From NCBI GenBank assembly GCA_023228385.1, contig JALOBF010000090.1, forward strand, positions 1 to 6,427: a DNA stretch of 6,427 nt, read 5' to 3'. The stretch's first letter is position 1. Every line of letters begins with the position of its first letter. Position numbers and translations under genes: made by a program. The notes beneath the pieces were generated by a model. That model was not told where the DNA came from. It saw only the letters and a program-made list of their open reading frames with translations, and made no database searches. Of this stretch, positions 1 through 5,076 are shown piece after piece. The DNA is from Bacilli bacterium. Lineage in GTDB: Bacteria > Bacillota_I > Bacilli_A > ML615J-28 > CAG-698.

Positions 1-239
1 AAGAACTAAGAATTAGATATGATGATTTAAGAACAAGAAAAGAAAAACTAGCAAATCTTAAAAGAGAAAACTCAGCGAAGTCTTACAGAATAAAAAAGTT
101 TATCGCTAATTTAGAAAAATCAACCGATAAACTAAAAGATTGGAATAGTGAACTTTGGATGTTAACAGTTGAAAGTGCAACAGTTTATAGAGATAAAAGA
201 ATTAAGTTTAAGTTTTATGATGGAATAGTAAACAAGTAA
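1..239 (+). CDS. Large serine recombinase, C-terminal end (partial, 5' end outside window)
   Basis: An open frame (first full codon at base 3) runs to TAA at 237-239 and encodes 78 residues. The first half is charged and Lys/Arg/Glu-rich, as expected for the coiled-coil segment that follows the zinc ribbon in large serine recombinases (integrase/transposase type). The end carries the pattern DKLKDWNSELWMLTVE followed by a basic beta-like tail. The gene ending at 4949 finishes the same way (DKLNDWNEDIWMLMVE), and its upstream part is unmistakably a recombinase, so identification rests largely on that internal comparison. The catalytic resolvase domain, recombinase domain and zinc ribbon lie off the left edge, so integrity cannot be judged. 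A terminator follows three bases after the stop. Such enzymes catalyse site-specific integration or excision of mobile elements. Confidence 0.85.
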   Translation, partial: ELRIRYDDLRTRKEKLANLKRENSAKSYRIKKFIANLEKSTDKLKDWNSELWMLTVESATVYRDKRIKFKFYDGIVNK

Positions 240-241
240 GG

Positions 242-276
242 AACTCCATGTAAATTGATATGTGGAGTTTTTTTAT
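242..276 (+). terminator. Rho-independent terminator after first recombinase
   Basis: AACTCCA (242-248) pairs perfectly with TGGAGTT (263-269) around a 14-base loop, and a U-rich tract (270-279, one A interruption) follows. It begins just after the recombinase stop codon and separates that gene from cargo operon 1. Confidence 0.8.
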
Positions 277-319
277 TTATTAAAGTTTAAAAATAGCCTT
301 CGTTTAAGCATATAAATTA

Positions 320-328
320 TGTTATAAT
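320..328 (+). promoter_or_regulatory. Extended -10 promoter of cargo operon 1
   Basis: TGTTATAAT is an extended -10 (TG at 320-321, TATAAT at 323-328). No good -35 lies 16-18 bases upstream (closest is TTCGTT at 299-304), which is typical of extended -10 promoters. Transcription would start near 335, leaving a leader of about 45 bases before the ATG at 380. The sequence downstream (TTAAGGT..GA.TAAC) resembles the leader before the gene at 6419, so this promoter may be a relic of a recombinase promoter. Confidence 0.6.
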
Positions 329-379
329 TTAAGGTAAGAATAACAATACACAAATGTTTTAAAAAAAGGGGGAGATAAT

Positions 380-1276
380 ATGAATATTGTTTTTTGGATA
401 ATTATGTCTATTGATTTATTAATATTAATTCTTCATTATGCTGTATCAATAGAAGCTTTTACAAAGAATAAGATGCTTTCTAAAATTAAAGAAGAGGGTA
501 AGAAGAACAACGATAAGTCCAAAGAAAGTATACCAAAAGAAAAATTAGGAAAAGCTGTATATATAGTATTATCAATTATTGCATTGATTATAATATTCGC
601 ACTTGTTTCTTCAATTATTTGGATTCCGCTAACAATGCTTTTTGTCTTTAATTGGCGTATAGCACTAATTTCATTTATGTTAATTTTGGCTCTGTTATCG
701 TATCTTATGATTTTGATATACAATAAATATGTACCAGAATTTGTGATAAAAGAAGGAGCAATAATTAAGGAATCTATCTATATAACTTTTTTTATTTTAA
801 TATCGATATTTTTAATGTATGGCTCTTTATTTCCATTGGAACAAACAATTGAAAAAATCTTTCTTCAAAGCACAAATTTTACTTTCACTTTAAGTATATT
901 AATACCTGTTTTAATTATTGGATTATTTATTACTAATGTTTATTTGTTTGTTAATGGATTATATTACATAGTTGATAAAAGTAAAAAGATAGTAAAGGTA
1001 AGGACAAAAATAGTTGATATCCTTACCATTTTTACTATAAGTTCATTTTTTGCTTTGTTTTTTATAATAGATAGAGAGTGGTCTTTTTTAAATATAGACA
1101 ATTCATTAAGATTTTATGAAACAGTTGATTTATTCAAAAATGTATTAATTGCGGTCTTAGTTCCATTGATACTTTCAAGATTTATCAAAACTAAAAATGT
1201 ATCTGATAATACTAAGAATAGCATTCAAAACGACTACAATTATAATGATGAATCTGTAGATATTAAAGATAATTAA
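380..1276 (+). CDS. Multi-pass membrane protein, first gene of the Pycsar-like operon
   Basis: No family is recognised. The 298-residue protein is strongly hydrophobic with about seven membrane segments, at roughly residues 3-22, 58-80, 82-113 (possibly two), 132-150, 169-196, 211-230 and 252-267. A Lys/Glu-rich loop (about 29-57) follows the first segment and is probably cytoplasmic by the positive-inside rule. The C-terminal 30 residues are polar, Asn/Asp-rich and probably disordered. The start is set by a strong site, AGGGGGAGA at 367-375, five bases before the ATG. The cyclase gene starts 25 bases after the stop with no terminator between, so the two should be co-transcribed. Pycsar systems are normally cyclase plus effector, so this gene is an addition. 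It could be an accessory sensor or second effector, or unrelated cargo sharing the promoter; nothing in the sequence decides between these. Confidence 0.85.
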   Translation: MNIVFWIIMSIDLLILILHYAVSIEAFTKNKMLSKIKEEGKKNNDKSKESIPKEKLGKAVYIVLSIIALIIIFALVSSIIWIPLTMLFVFNWRIALISFMLILALLSYLMILIYNKYVPEFVIKEGAIIKESIYITFFILISIFLMYGSLFPLEQTIEKIFLQSTNFTFTLSILIPVLIIGLFITNVYLFVNGLYYIVDKSKKIVKVRTKIVDILTIFTISSFFALFFIIDREWSFLNIDNSLRFYETVDLFKNVLIAVLVPLILSRFIKTKNVSDNTKNSIQNDYNYNDESVDIKDN

Positions 1277-1301
1277 AGATCAAAAGAAAGTTGGTGTAAA
1301 A

Positions 1302-2051
1302 ATGAGTTTTGACTATAAAAAATCAAAAGAAAACATTCATGACATACTTACAAATAAAACAAAGGTCGAGAAAAGGAGTATCCCTAAAAATGATGCAGAA
1401 TTTACATATGACAATGGGATAAAAAGTTGGATTGGTGCTATTTTTATAGATATAGTTGATTCTACATCATTATTCAAAAATCAAAACGAAGACATAATAT
1501 CCAGAGTTATACGATCTTTTTCTTCTGAAATAATAGATATTTTGAAAAGTGACGACAATCTAAGAAAACTAGGTTTAAGAGGCGATTCAGTGTATGCTGT
1601 TTATTCAACTGAATATAAAAGTGATTTGCTGAGTATTTTTAGGTTGGCCTATAAGATAAACACTTTTATGAAAATGTTCAATGTGATTTTAAAAAACAAT
1701 CAATTTCCAGAAGTGTATGCCGGAATAGGTTTGGGTGCTTCTGAAGATCTGGTTATTAAAGCGGGTAAAAAACAATCTGGATATTATGATTTAGTATTTA
1801 TTGGAGACGCAGTTGTGGATGCTTCAAATTTATCTGGAGAAGCAAATAGAAATAATCTAGGTTCTATCGCCATGAGCAATGTTTTTTATAATAACATAAT
1901 CGAAGATCTAAAGAAAGAAAATCCAAAGTATGAAAGTTGGATAAAACCAAAACGCGATAATGGTTATGGATACGACAGTGCTATTAAGTTTTATCATTGC
2001 GATATAATTGAAACTAGTTTTAATAATTGGATTGACGGAGGTATGAAATAA
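1302..2051 (+). CDS. pycC: Class III nucleotide cyclase, Pycsar pyrimidine cyclase type (PycC-like)
   Basis: The 249-residue protein has a class III cyclase catalytic core with no membrane segment or sensor domain. Residues 45-56 (GAIFIDIVDST) form the first metal-binding strand with D50; GLRGDSVYAVY (91-101) carries the second metal aspartate, D95; FIGDAVVDASNL (166-177) corresponds to the GDAVNxAxRL motif. The adenine-selecting lysine of adenylate cyclases, three residues before the GD, aligns by eye with G91, fitting a non-adenylate enzyme. In Pycsar defence such cyclases make cCMP or cUMP after phage infection to activate a paired effector. That pairing is present here: the next gene overlaps by one base and encodes a PycTM-like protein. 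An oddity is that the usual Asn and Arg of the last motif align with V172 and N176. The ribosome site (around GGTG, 1293-1296) is weak. The product base, C or U, cannot be told. Confidence 0.85.
   Translation: MSFDYKKSKENIHDILTNKTKVEKRSIPKNDAEFTYDNGIKSWIGAIFIDIVDSTSLFKNQNEDIISRVIRSFSSEIIDILKSDDNLRKLGLRGDSVYAVYSTEYKSDLLSIFRLAYKINTFMKMFNVILKNNQFPEVYAGIGLGASEDLVIKAGKKQSGYYDLVFIGDAVVDASNLSGEANRNNLGSIAMSNVFYNNIIEDLKKENPKYESWIKPKRDNGYGYDSAIKFYHCDIIETSFNNWIDGGMK
2037..2042 (+). promoter_or_regulatory. Ribosome binding site inside the cyclase gene; coupled translation
   Basis: GGAGGT lies within the last codons of the cyclase, eight bases before the effector ATG. Stop and start overlap as TAATG (2049-2053). 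This favours reinitiation and a fixed ratio of cyclase to effector, an arrangement common in two-component defence systems. Confidence 0.8.
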
Positions 2052-2533
2052 TGGGAAAAAAAGAGTTGCTTAGCGATATAAAAAATCAAATAGTTAGTTT
2101 TGATAATAAGGCAAGCATACTTATAACTGTCAACGGATTTATACTTGCTTTTACAACTAGTTTTACTAATTTATTAAATCCTTATAAGGGGATAAATTCA
2201 CAAAATTATGATTTAAGATTTTATATAAGCATAACTGTGCTAATATTGTATTTTATTACCTTATTAATATCGGGCGGATTGTTTGTTGCCGTAATTTTCC
2301 CAAGAAAAAGAAATAAGAGCGTCTCACAATCAAATAATTATTATATTGACATTGCTAAAATAGACTATAAAGATTATAAAATAGACGAAGAAGATAACGT
2401 GGATCTTAATAGTCAAATTTGGATGAATTCTAGAATATGTGCCATAAAACATCGTTTAATAGTTATAGGTAGTTTTATTTTAGGAATTTCTGCAATCTGC
2501 TTTATGATAATAATATCTTTATTAATTTTTTAA
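2051..2533 (+). CDS. pycTM: PycTM-like membrane effector (DUF5706 type)
   Basis: The 160-residue protein has membrane segments at about 21-42, 57-83 and 135-159. The N-terminal motif FDNKASILITVNG (17-29) matches the D-x-K-A-S-I-L-x-x-x-N-G signature that I associate with the DUF5706/PycTM family, and QIWMNSRICAIKHRLI (122-137) resembles the family's conserved stretch before the last membrane helix. The loop between segments 2 and 3 (about 84-134) is polar with many Asp, Tyr and Lys and would be the cytoplasmic part. In Pycsar, PycTM is activated by cCMP or cUMP and impairs the inner membrane, causing abortive infection; related proteins serve CBASS. Pairing with the cyclase is supported by the one-base overlap and coupled ribosome site. 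All three hydrophobic segments are intact, so the gene looks functional. Function is inferred from family and context. Confidence 0.85.
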   Translation: MGKKELLSDIKNQIVSFDNKASILITVNGFILAFTTSFTNLLNPYKGINSQNYDLRFYISITVLILYFITLLISGGLFVAVIFPRKRNKSVSQSNNYYIDIAKIDYKDYKIDEEDNVDLNSQIWMNSRICAIKHRLIVIGSFILGISAICFMIIISLLIF

Positions 2534-2534
2534 A

Positions 2535-2540
2535 TATAAT
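2535..2540 (+). promoter_or_regulatory. Possible weak internal -10 before the Ntn hydrolase
   Basis: A TATAAT hexamer falls in the 37-base gap. No -35 and no TG extension accompany it (AATATC stands 17 bases upstream), and the stretch is almost pure A/T, so a chance match is quite possible. Confidence 0.2.
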
Positions 2541-2570
2541 ATTTAAATTTTATAAAAATAGGAGGAAATT

Positions 2571-3368
2571 ATGTCTTTATTAGTTACCGTTTATACAAAC
2601 GAAGGAATCATTATGGCAAGTGATAGCAGAACTTCTTTTTCAAGAGTTCAACAAGTTTTGGGTCAGAGAGTTAGGGTTCCATCCGGACACTTTTATGATA
2701 CTGTTGATAAAACATTTCTTGCACCAAACAATTGCGGGATATCAACTTGTGGAGATGGAAGTATTAATAAAATTCCAATTAGTGGAATTATAAAAACTTT
2801 CATAAGAAGTCAAGTTTTGGCAACTGATACTGTATTGGATACGGTTAATAAGTTACAATCATATGTAAGAAACATAAATACTAATACTGACATAATCTTT
2901 CATATTTTTGGATTTGATACTGATTCAAATGGTAATAAAATTATGAGTGGATATAGATTGATAACTTCAGGACAGGGCTCAATAGTAAAAATTAATAATA
3001 GTAGTGCTGGTGCATCTTGGGATGGAGAAACAGAAATAATGTCTAGGCTACTAAAACAAACTTTTTACACTAACCAACCACAAAATATACCTGCAAAGGC
3101 TCAAATATTATTACCGTCTAATAAACAAATTGTAGTCCAAGAGTCTATTTTAATTGATAAAGCAAATTTAAGAGTATTTCCTGAACAAAATATTCCGTGG
3201 GATTTGATGTCAATACAAGATGCTATCGAATTTGTAGAATATGCAATAAAAACCACAATAGATACAATGAAATTTGCAGTAGTAAATAAAACCGTTGGAG
3301 GTCCAATCGATATATTGGTGATAACTCCTGATGGCGCAAGTTGGGTTAAAAAGAAAAAGAGTTATTAA
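2571..3368 (+). CDS. Proteasome/HslV-like Ntn hydrolase, possible Pycsar-associated component
   Basis: The 265-residue protein starts MSLLVTVYTNEGIIMASDSR. If Met1 is removed, as expected before Ser, the numbering falls on that of proteasome beta subunits: Ser1 at the Thr1 nucleophile, then G11, A15, D17 and R19. K47 in YDTVDKTFL sits at the place of catalytic Lys33, with about 13 extra residues before it, and STCGDG (58-63) matches the Gly-rich turn after strand S4. The C-terminal DAIEFVEYAIK...VGGPIDILVITPDG (217-255) matches the last helix and the xGGxIxxxxIxxDG strands; the Asp166 position appears to be N239. No membrane segment or signal peptide is visible, so it should be a cytoplasmic hydrolase or an inactive relative. 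AGGAGG at 2560-2565 precedes the ATG by five bases, and the gene starts 37 bases after the effector with no terminator between. Substrate and role in defence are unknown. Confidence 0.75.
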   Translation: MSLLVTVYTNEGIIMASDSRTSFSRVQQVLGQRVRVPSGHFYDTVDKTFLAPNNCGISTCGDGSINKIPISGIIKTFIRSQVLATDTVLDTVNKLQSYVRNINTNTDIIFHIFGFDTDSNGNKIMSGYRLITSGQGSIVKINNSSAGASWDGETEIMSRLLKQTFYTNQPQNIPAKAQILLPSNKQIVVQESILIDKANLRVFPEQNIPWDLMSIQDAIEFVEYAIKTTIDTMKFAVVNKTVGGPIDILVITPDGASWVKKKKSY

Positions 3369-3499
3369 TTAACTTTATGCAAAACACGACATTTTAAATA
3401 TTTTTTATACGATTGTTAAATTTTAAAAGGCATAAAATAAAAAGCATTTATTAGCAAATTCAAGAGTTATGATTTAAAAGATGGCTTAACAAAGACAAA
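3369..3499. other. Untranslated 3' stretch of cargo operon 1, nothing recognised
   Basis: About 130 AT-rich bases between the hydrolase stop and the 20-bp repeat array hold no plausible ORF, ribosome site or hairpin with a U-tract. It is probably part of the operon's 3' untranslated region. Confidence 0.5.
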
Positions 3500-3542
3500 A
3501 TTTAGGGGTGCGTAAAATCTGGTAGGGGTGCGCAATTGTATC
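3500..3542 (+). repeat. Two-unit 20-bp repeat array (TAGGGGTGCG) before the terminator
   Basis: TAGGGGTGCG occurs at 3503-3512 and 3523-3532, exactly 20 bases apart, in otherwise AT-rich DNA. The first unit is preceded by ATT and the last is followed by CAATTGTATC. The same start (ATTTAGGGGTGCG) and the same exit (xAATTGTATC) recur at 6181-6263, where there are four units. The GC-rich core contrasts sharply with the surroundings. Whether it acts as DNA or RNA is unknown. Confidence 0.8.
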
Positions 3543-3587
3543 CTTTAGTAACGTCCTTCGCAAGTTAGTAGAATAGGTTTGATACAA
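3536..3587 (+). promoter_or_regulatory. Possible antiterminator pairing overlapping the operon 1 terminator
   Basis: TTGTATC (3536-3542) is complementary to GATACAA (3581-3587), which forms the 5' arm and part of the loop of the terminator. The two pairings exclude each other, as in transcription attenuators. The 7-bp pairing is weaker than the terminator stem, but the equivalent at 6256-6309 is 10 bp and perfect. Confidence 0.4.
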
Positions 3588-3606
3588 ATGTATTAAGCCT
3601 TTTTTT
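3576..3606 (+). terminator. Rho-independent terminator of cargo operon 1
   Basis: GGTTTGATAC (3576-3585) pairs over all 10 positions, two of them G-U, with GTATTAAGCC (3590-3599) around a 4-base loop, followed by seven T. It matches the terminator at 6297-6327 at all but three positions over 35 bases, and the stem change keeps pairing through G-U. Confidence 0.85.
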
Positions 3607-3653
3607 GTTGTGAAGATAGGGAGTTTGGTCCTTTATTCACACTCACAACAAAA
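3603..3653. repeat. 11-bp perfect inverted repeat
   Basis: TTTTGTTGTGA (3603-3613) is the exact reverse complement of TCACAACAAAA (3643-3653), with 29 bases between. The interval can add a small inner stem (AGGGA with TCCTT). It overlaps the U-tract of the preceding terminator. It could be an extended hairpin, a protein binding site or the end of an inserted element; the sequence does not decide. Confidence 0.6.
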
Positions 3654-3713
3654 TTCTAACAGGTTGTTAATCTATAAAAAATGAGCCATTTTATATGTTT
3701 TATTAAAAAACAC

Positions 3714-3808
3714 ATCAACGATTTAACGATTACATTATAATTTAACGATTACATAACGATTTAACGATTACTCAACAATTTAACGATTACTCAACAATTT
3801 AACGATTA
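3714..3808 (+). repeat. Five 19-bp tandem repeats (TTTAACGATTA core), iteron-like
   Basis: TTTAACGATTA occurs at 3722-3732, 3741-3751, 3760-3770, 3779-3789 and 3798-3808, with an exact 19-base period. The linkers vary slightly (CATTATAA, CATAACGA, CTCAACAA twice). An AT-rich stretch with TATAAT at 3812-3817 follows at once. Direct repeats of this length next to AT-rich DNA are typical of replication-origin iterons or arrayed regulator sites. No replication gene is in the window. Units are contiguous, so this is not a CRISPR array. Confidence 0.85.
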
Positions 3809-3811
3809 TCT

Positions 3812-3817
3812 TATAAT
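3812..3817 (+). promoter_or_regulatory. Possible -10 directly after the 19-bp repeats
   Basis: TATAAT begins four bases after the last repeat unit. No consensus -35 lies 17 bases upstream, so activity would depend on an activator bound to the repeats. No protein-coding gene follows; a transcript would run about 100 bases to the hairpin at 3896-3919. Confidence 0.3.
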
Positions 3818-3895
3818 ATTATAGAATATCAAATAATAGGATAATAAATGTGAGCGTCAAATAAAGACACTAGGAAAGAAACCGATAAAAAAATG

Positions 3896-3926
3896 CTAGA
3901 TTTTTCAGTTAAACTCTAGTTTTTTT
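3896..3926. terminator. Candidate terminator hairpin, possibly bidirectional
   Basis: CTAGA (3896-3900) pairs with TCTAG (3915-3919); inner TTT and AAA can lengthen the stem. Seven T follow on the + strand, and an A-run at 3887-3893 would serve as the U-tract on the - strand. The GC content of the stem is low, so it is a modest terminator. Confidence 0.5.
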
Positions 3927-4148
3927 GTATGTGGGGTCCAAATCCAACTGGGCGAAGATTACCGGACTTTTAGAATTGCGTATAAATTTTTGGGTAATTT
4001 AACTGAGTAAGGAAGCAGTTCGTTAAGAGACAATCCATCGTTGCTTTTTAAAACTTACGCTAAATAGAATTTGTTCATTTTTGATTACTTTTTAAAATAT
4101 ATATCAATGTCTTCAAATAAAAATGAAATACTATTTTCTATAATCTAA
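3927..4148. other. Intergenic sequence, nothing recognised
   Basis: About 220 bases hold no ORF with a ribosome site, no clear hairpin and no repeat seen elsewhere in the window. Its base composition near 3930-4050 is somewhat less AT-rich than the flanks, which may indicate decayed coding or foreign sequence. A stop codon (TAA, 4146-4148) lies in frame just before recombinase homology resumes, so the left junction of the truncated recombinase is close to 4150. Confidence 0.5.
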
Positions 4149-4151
4149 AAT

Positions 4152-4949
4152 AGGTTACTTCAAAAAACATTTACTGATAATTACTTACAACAAAACATAG
4201 TAAAGAACACTGGTCAAATACCACAGTATTATGTAGAAAATAGCCATCCAGCAATTATAGACAAAGATATGTGGAAGTTAGTTCAAATAGAAATGGAAAG
4301 AAGAGATAACTTAGGTGCTAAGTATTCATCATCAGATATCTTTTCATCAAAACTAATATGTGGAGACTGTGGTGGTTTTTATGGAAAAAAGAAATGGCAT
4401 TCTAATACTAAATATGAAAGATCAATTTATCAGTGTAATAATAAGTTTGATAAAAATAAGGATGTTTGTCAAACTCCACATTTAAGAGAAGATGAAATTA
4501 AAGAAAAGTTTATTGAAGCCTATAACTTAACAATGAAGGATAAAAATAGAATTAAAAAGGATTTAAAAGAAGTTATTAATTTATTAACAGATACAACAGA
4601 GATTGAAAAAGAAATAAACAAAATAAATGAGGAGTTAGCAGTAGTTGTTGAATTAGCTACAAAAGCAATAAAGGAAAATTCAAAATCTGACGATAGCAAT
4701 GAAACCAAATATCAAAATTTAGTAGATAGGCATGAATCATTATCTTTAAAACTAAATAGATTAACAAAAGAAAAAAACGATAAAGAAAACAAAGCAACGA
4801 AGCTTAAATCATTTTTGTCAGTAATGAATAAATCTGAAGATAAGTTAAATGATTGGAATGAAGATATATGGATGTTGATGGTTGAAAATGGAACTATTAA
4901 TAGAGATAAGAGTATAACGTTCAAACTTAAGGGTGCTTTAAAAGTTTAA
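4152..4949 (+). pseudogene. Large serine recombinase lacking its N-terminal catalytic domain
   Basis: Recombinase homology starts at about 4152 with RLLQKTFTDNYLQQN, then KNTGQIPQYYVENSHPAIID, the end of the recombinase domain (family pattern: LLQKTFT...K.G.vPQYYVENsHPAII). An ATG at 4269 lies inside this domain and has no ribosome site, so it is not a true start. The zinc ribbon follows, with Cys codons at 4359, 4368, 4434 and 4467 (CGDCGG ... QCNN ... VCQT), then a long Lys/Glu-rich coiled coil and the DWNEDIWMLMVE ending shared with the recombinase at 1-239. Family members usually have about 500-550 residues; here the resolvase catalytic domain with its nucleophilic serine and the first part of the recombinase domain are absent, and TAA at 4146 closes the frame upstream. 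The remnant of about 265 codons can retain at most DNA binding. A deletion or insertion on its left removed the rest. Confidence 0.9.
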
Positions 4950-4951
4950 TA

Positions 4952-4961
4952 ATCCAATCAT
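4952..4961 (+). repeat. Left copy of 10-bp direct repeat ATCCAATCAT flanking cargo 2
   Basis: ATCCAATCAT begins two bases after the truncated recombinase's stop codon. The identical 10-mer is at 6378-6387, just before the start of the next gene. The two copies bracket cargo operon 2, and may be a target duplication or a recombinase core sequence. Confidence 0.6.
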
Positions 4962-4987
4962 TAAATTTGCTCTCATAAAAAGAATCT

Positions 4988-5016
4988 TTGAAAGTAATAA
5001 AAAAACACTGTATAAT
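4988..5016 (+). promoter_or_regulatory. Sigma-A promoter of cargo operon 2
   Basis: TTGAAA (4988-4993) and TATAAT (5011-5016) are separated by exactly 17 bases, an almost consensus promoter. The start of transcription should fall near 5023, giving a leader of about 54 bases before the ATG at 5077. The -10 lies inside a perfect palindrome, so the promoter is probably repressible. Confidence 0.8.
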
Positions 5017-5024
5017 ATACAGTG
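5006..5024. promoter_or_regulatory. Palindromic operator candidate over the -10
   Basis: CACTGTATAATATACAGTG is a perfect 19-base palindrome with 9-bp arms around A5015, covering the whole -10 and the likely start site. A dimeric repressor bound here would block RNA polymerase. Read on the - strand, the same palindrome is followed by TTTTTTTATT and would make a terminator, but no - strand gene is visible to need one. Confidence 0.6.
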
Positions 5025-5076
5025 AGCAGAGGACAAAAATAAATATTTTTAAAGTAAAAATAACTGAGGTGATTTT

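Noticed and set aside
436..723. 95-residue minus-strand ORF
   Set aside because: It lies antisense within the 380-1276 membrane gene, with no ribosome site or recognisable domain; it is a shadow frame.
3681..3740. Short ORF starting ATGAGCCATTTT
   Set aside because: It has about 19 codons, no ribosome site, and runs into the 19-bp repeats.
3714..3808. CRISPR array
   Set aside because: The period is only 19 bp, with an 11-bp core and 8-bp near-identical linkers; there are no unique spacers and no cas genes.
3915..3992. Decayed transposase end on the minus strand (reads NSKSPVIFAQLDLDP)
   Set aside because: The open stretch is about 30 codons with an in-frame stop just upstream and no motif I can tie to a transposase family.
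4520..4924. Two minus-strand ORFs (62 and 70 residues)
   Set aside because: They are antisense to the coiled-coil part of the recombinase; their Ser/Phe/Leu-rich translation is the usual reverse of Lys/Glu/Asn codons.
4269..4949. Intact 226-residue protein starting at ATG 4269
   Set aside because: Recombinase homology continues in frame upstream to about 4152, the ATG lies within a conserved motif and has no ribosome site, so it is a truncated gene and not a short one.
5006..5024. LexA box
   Set aside because: CTGT and ACAG arms resemble the E. coli SOS box, but the spacer is 7 rather than 8, and Bacillota LexA recognises a different GAAC...GTTC site.
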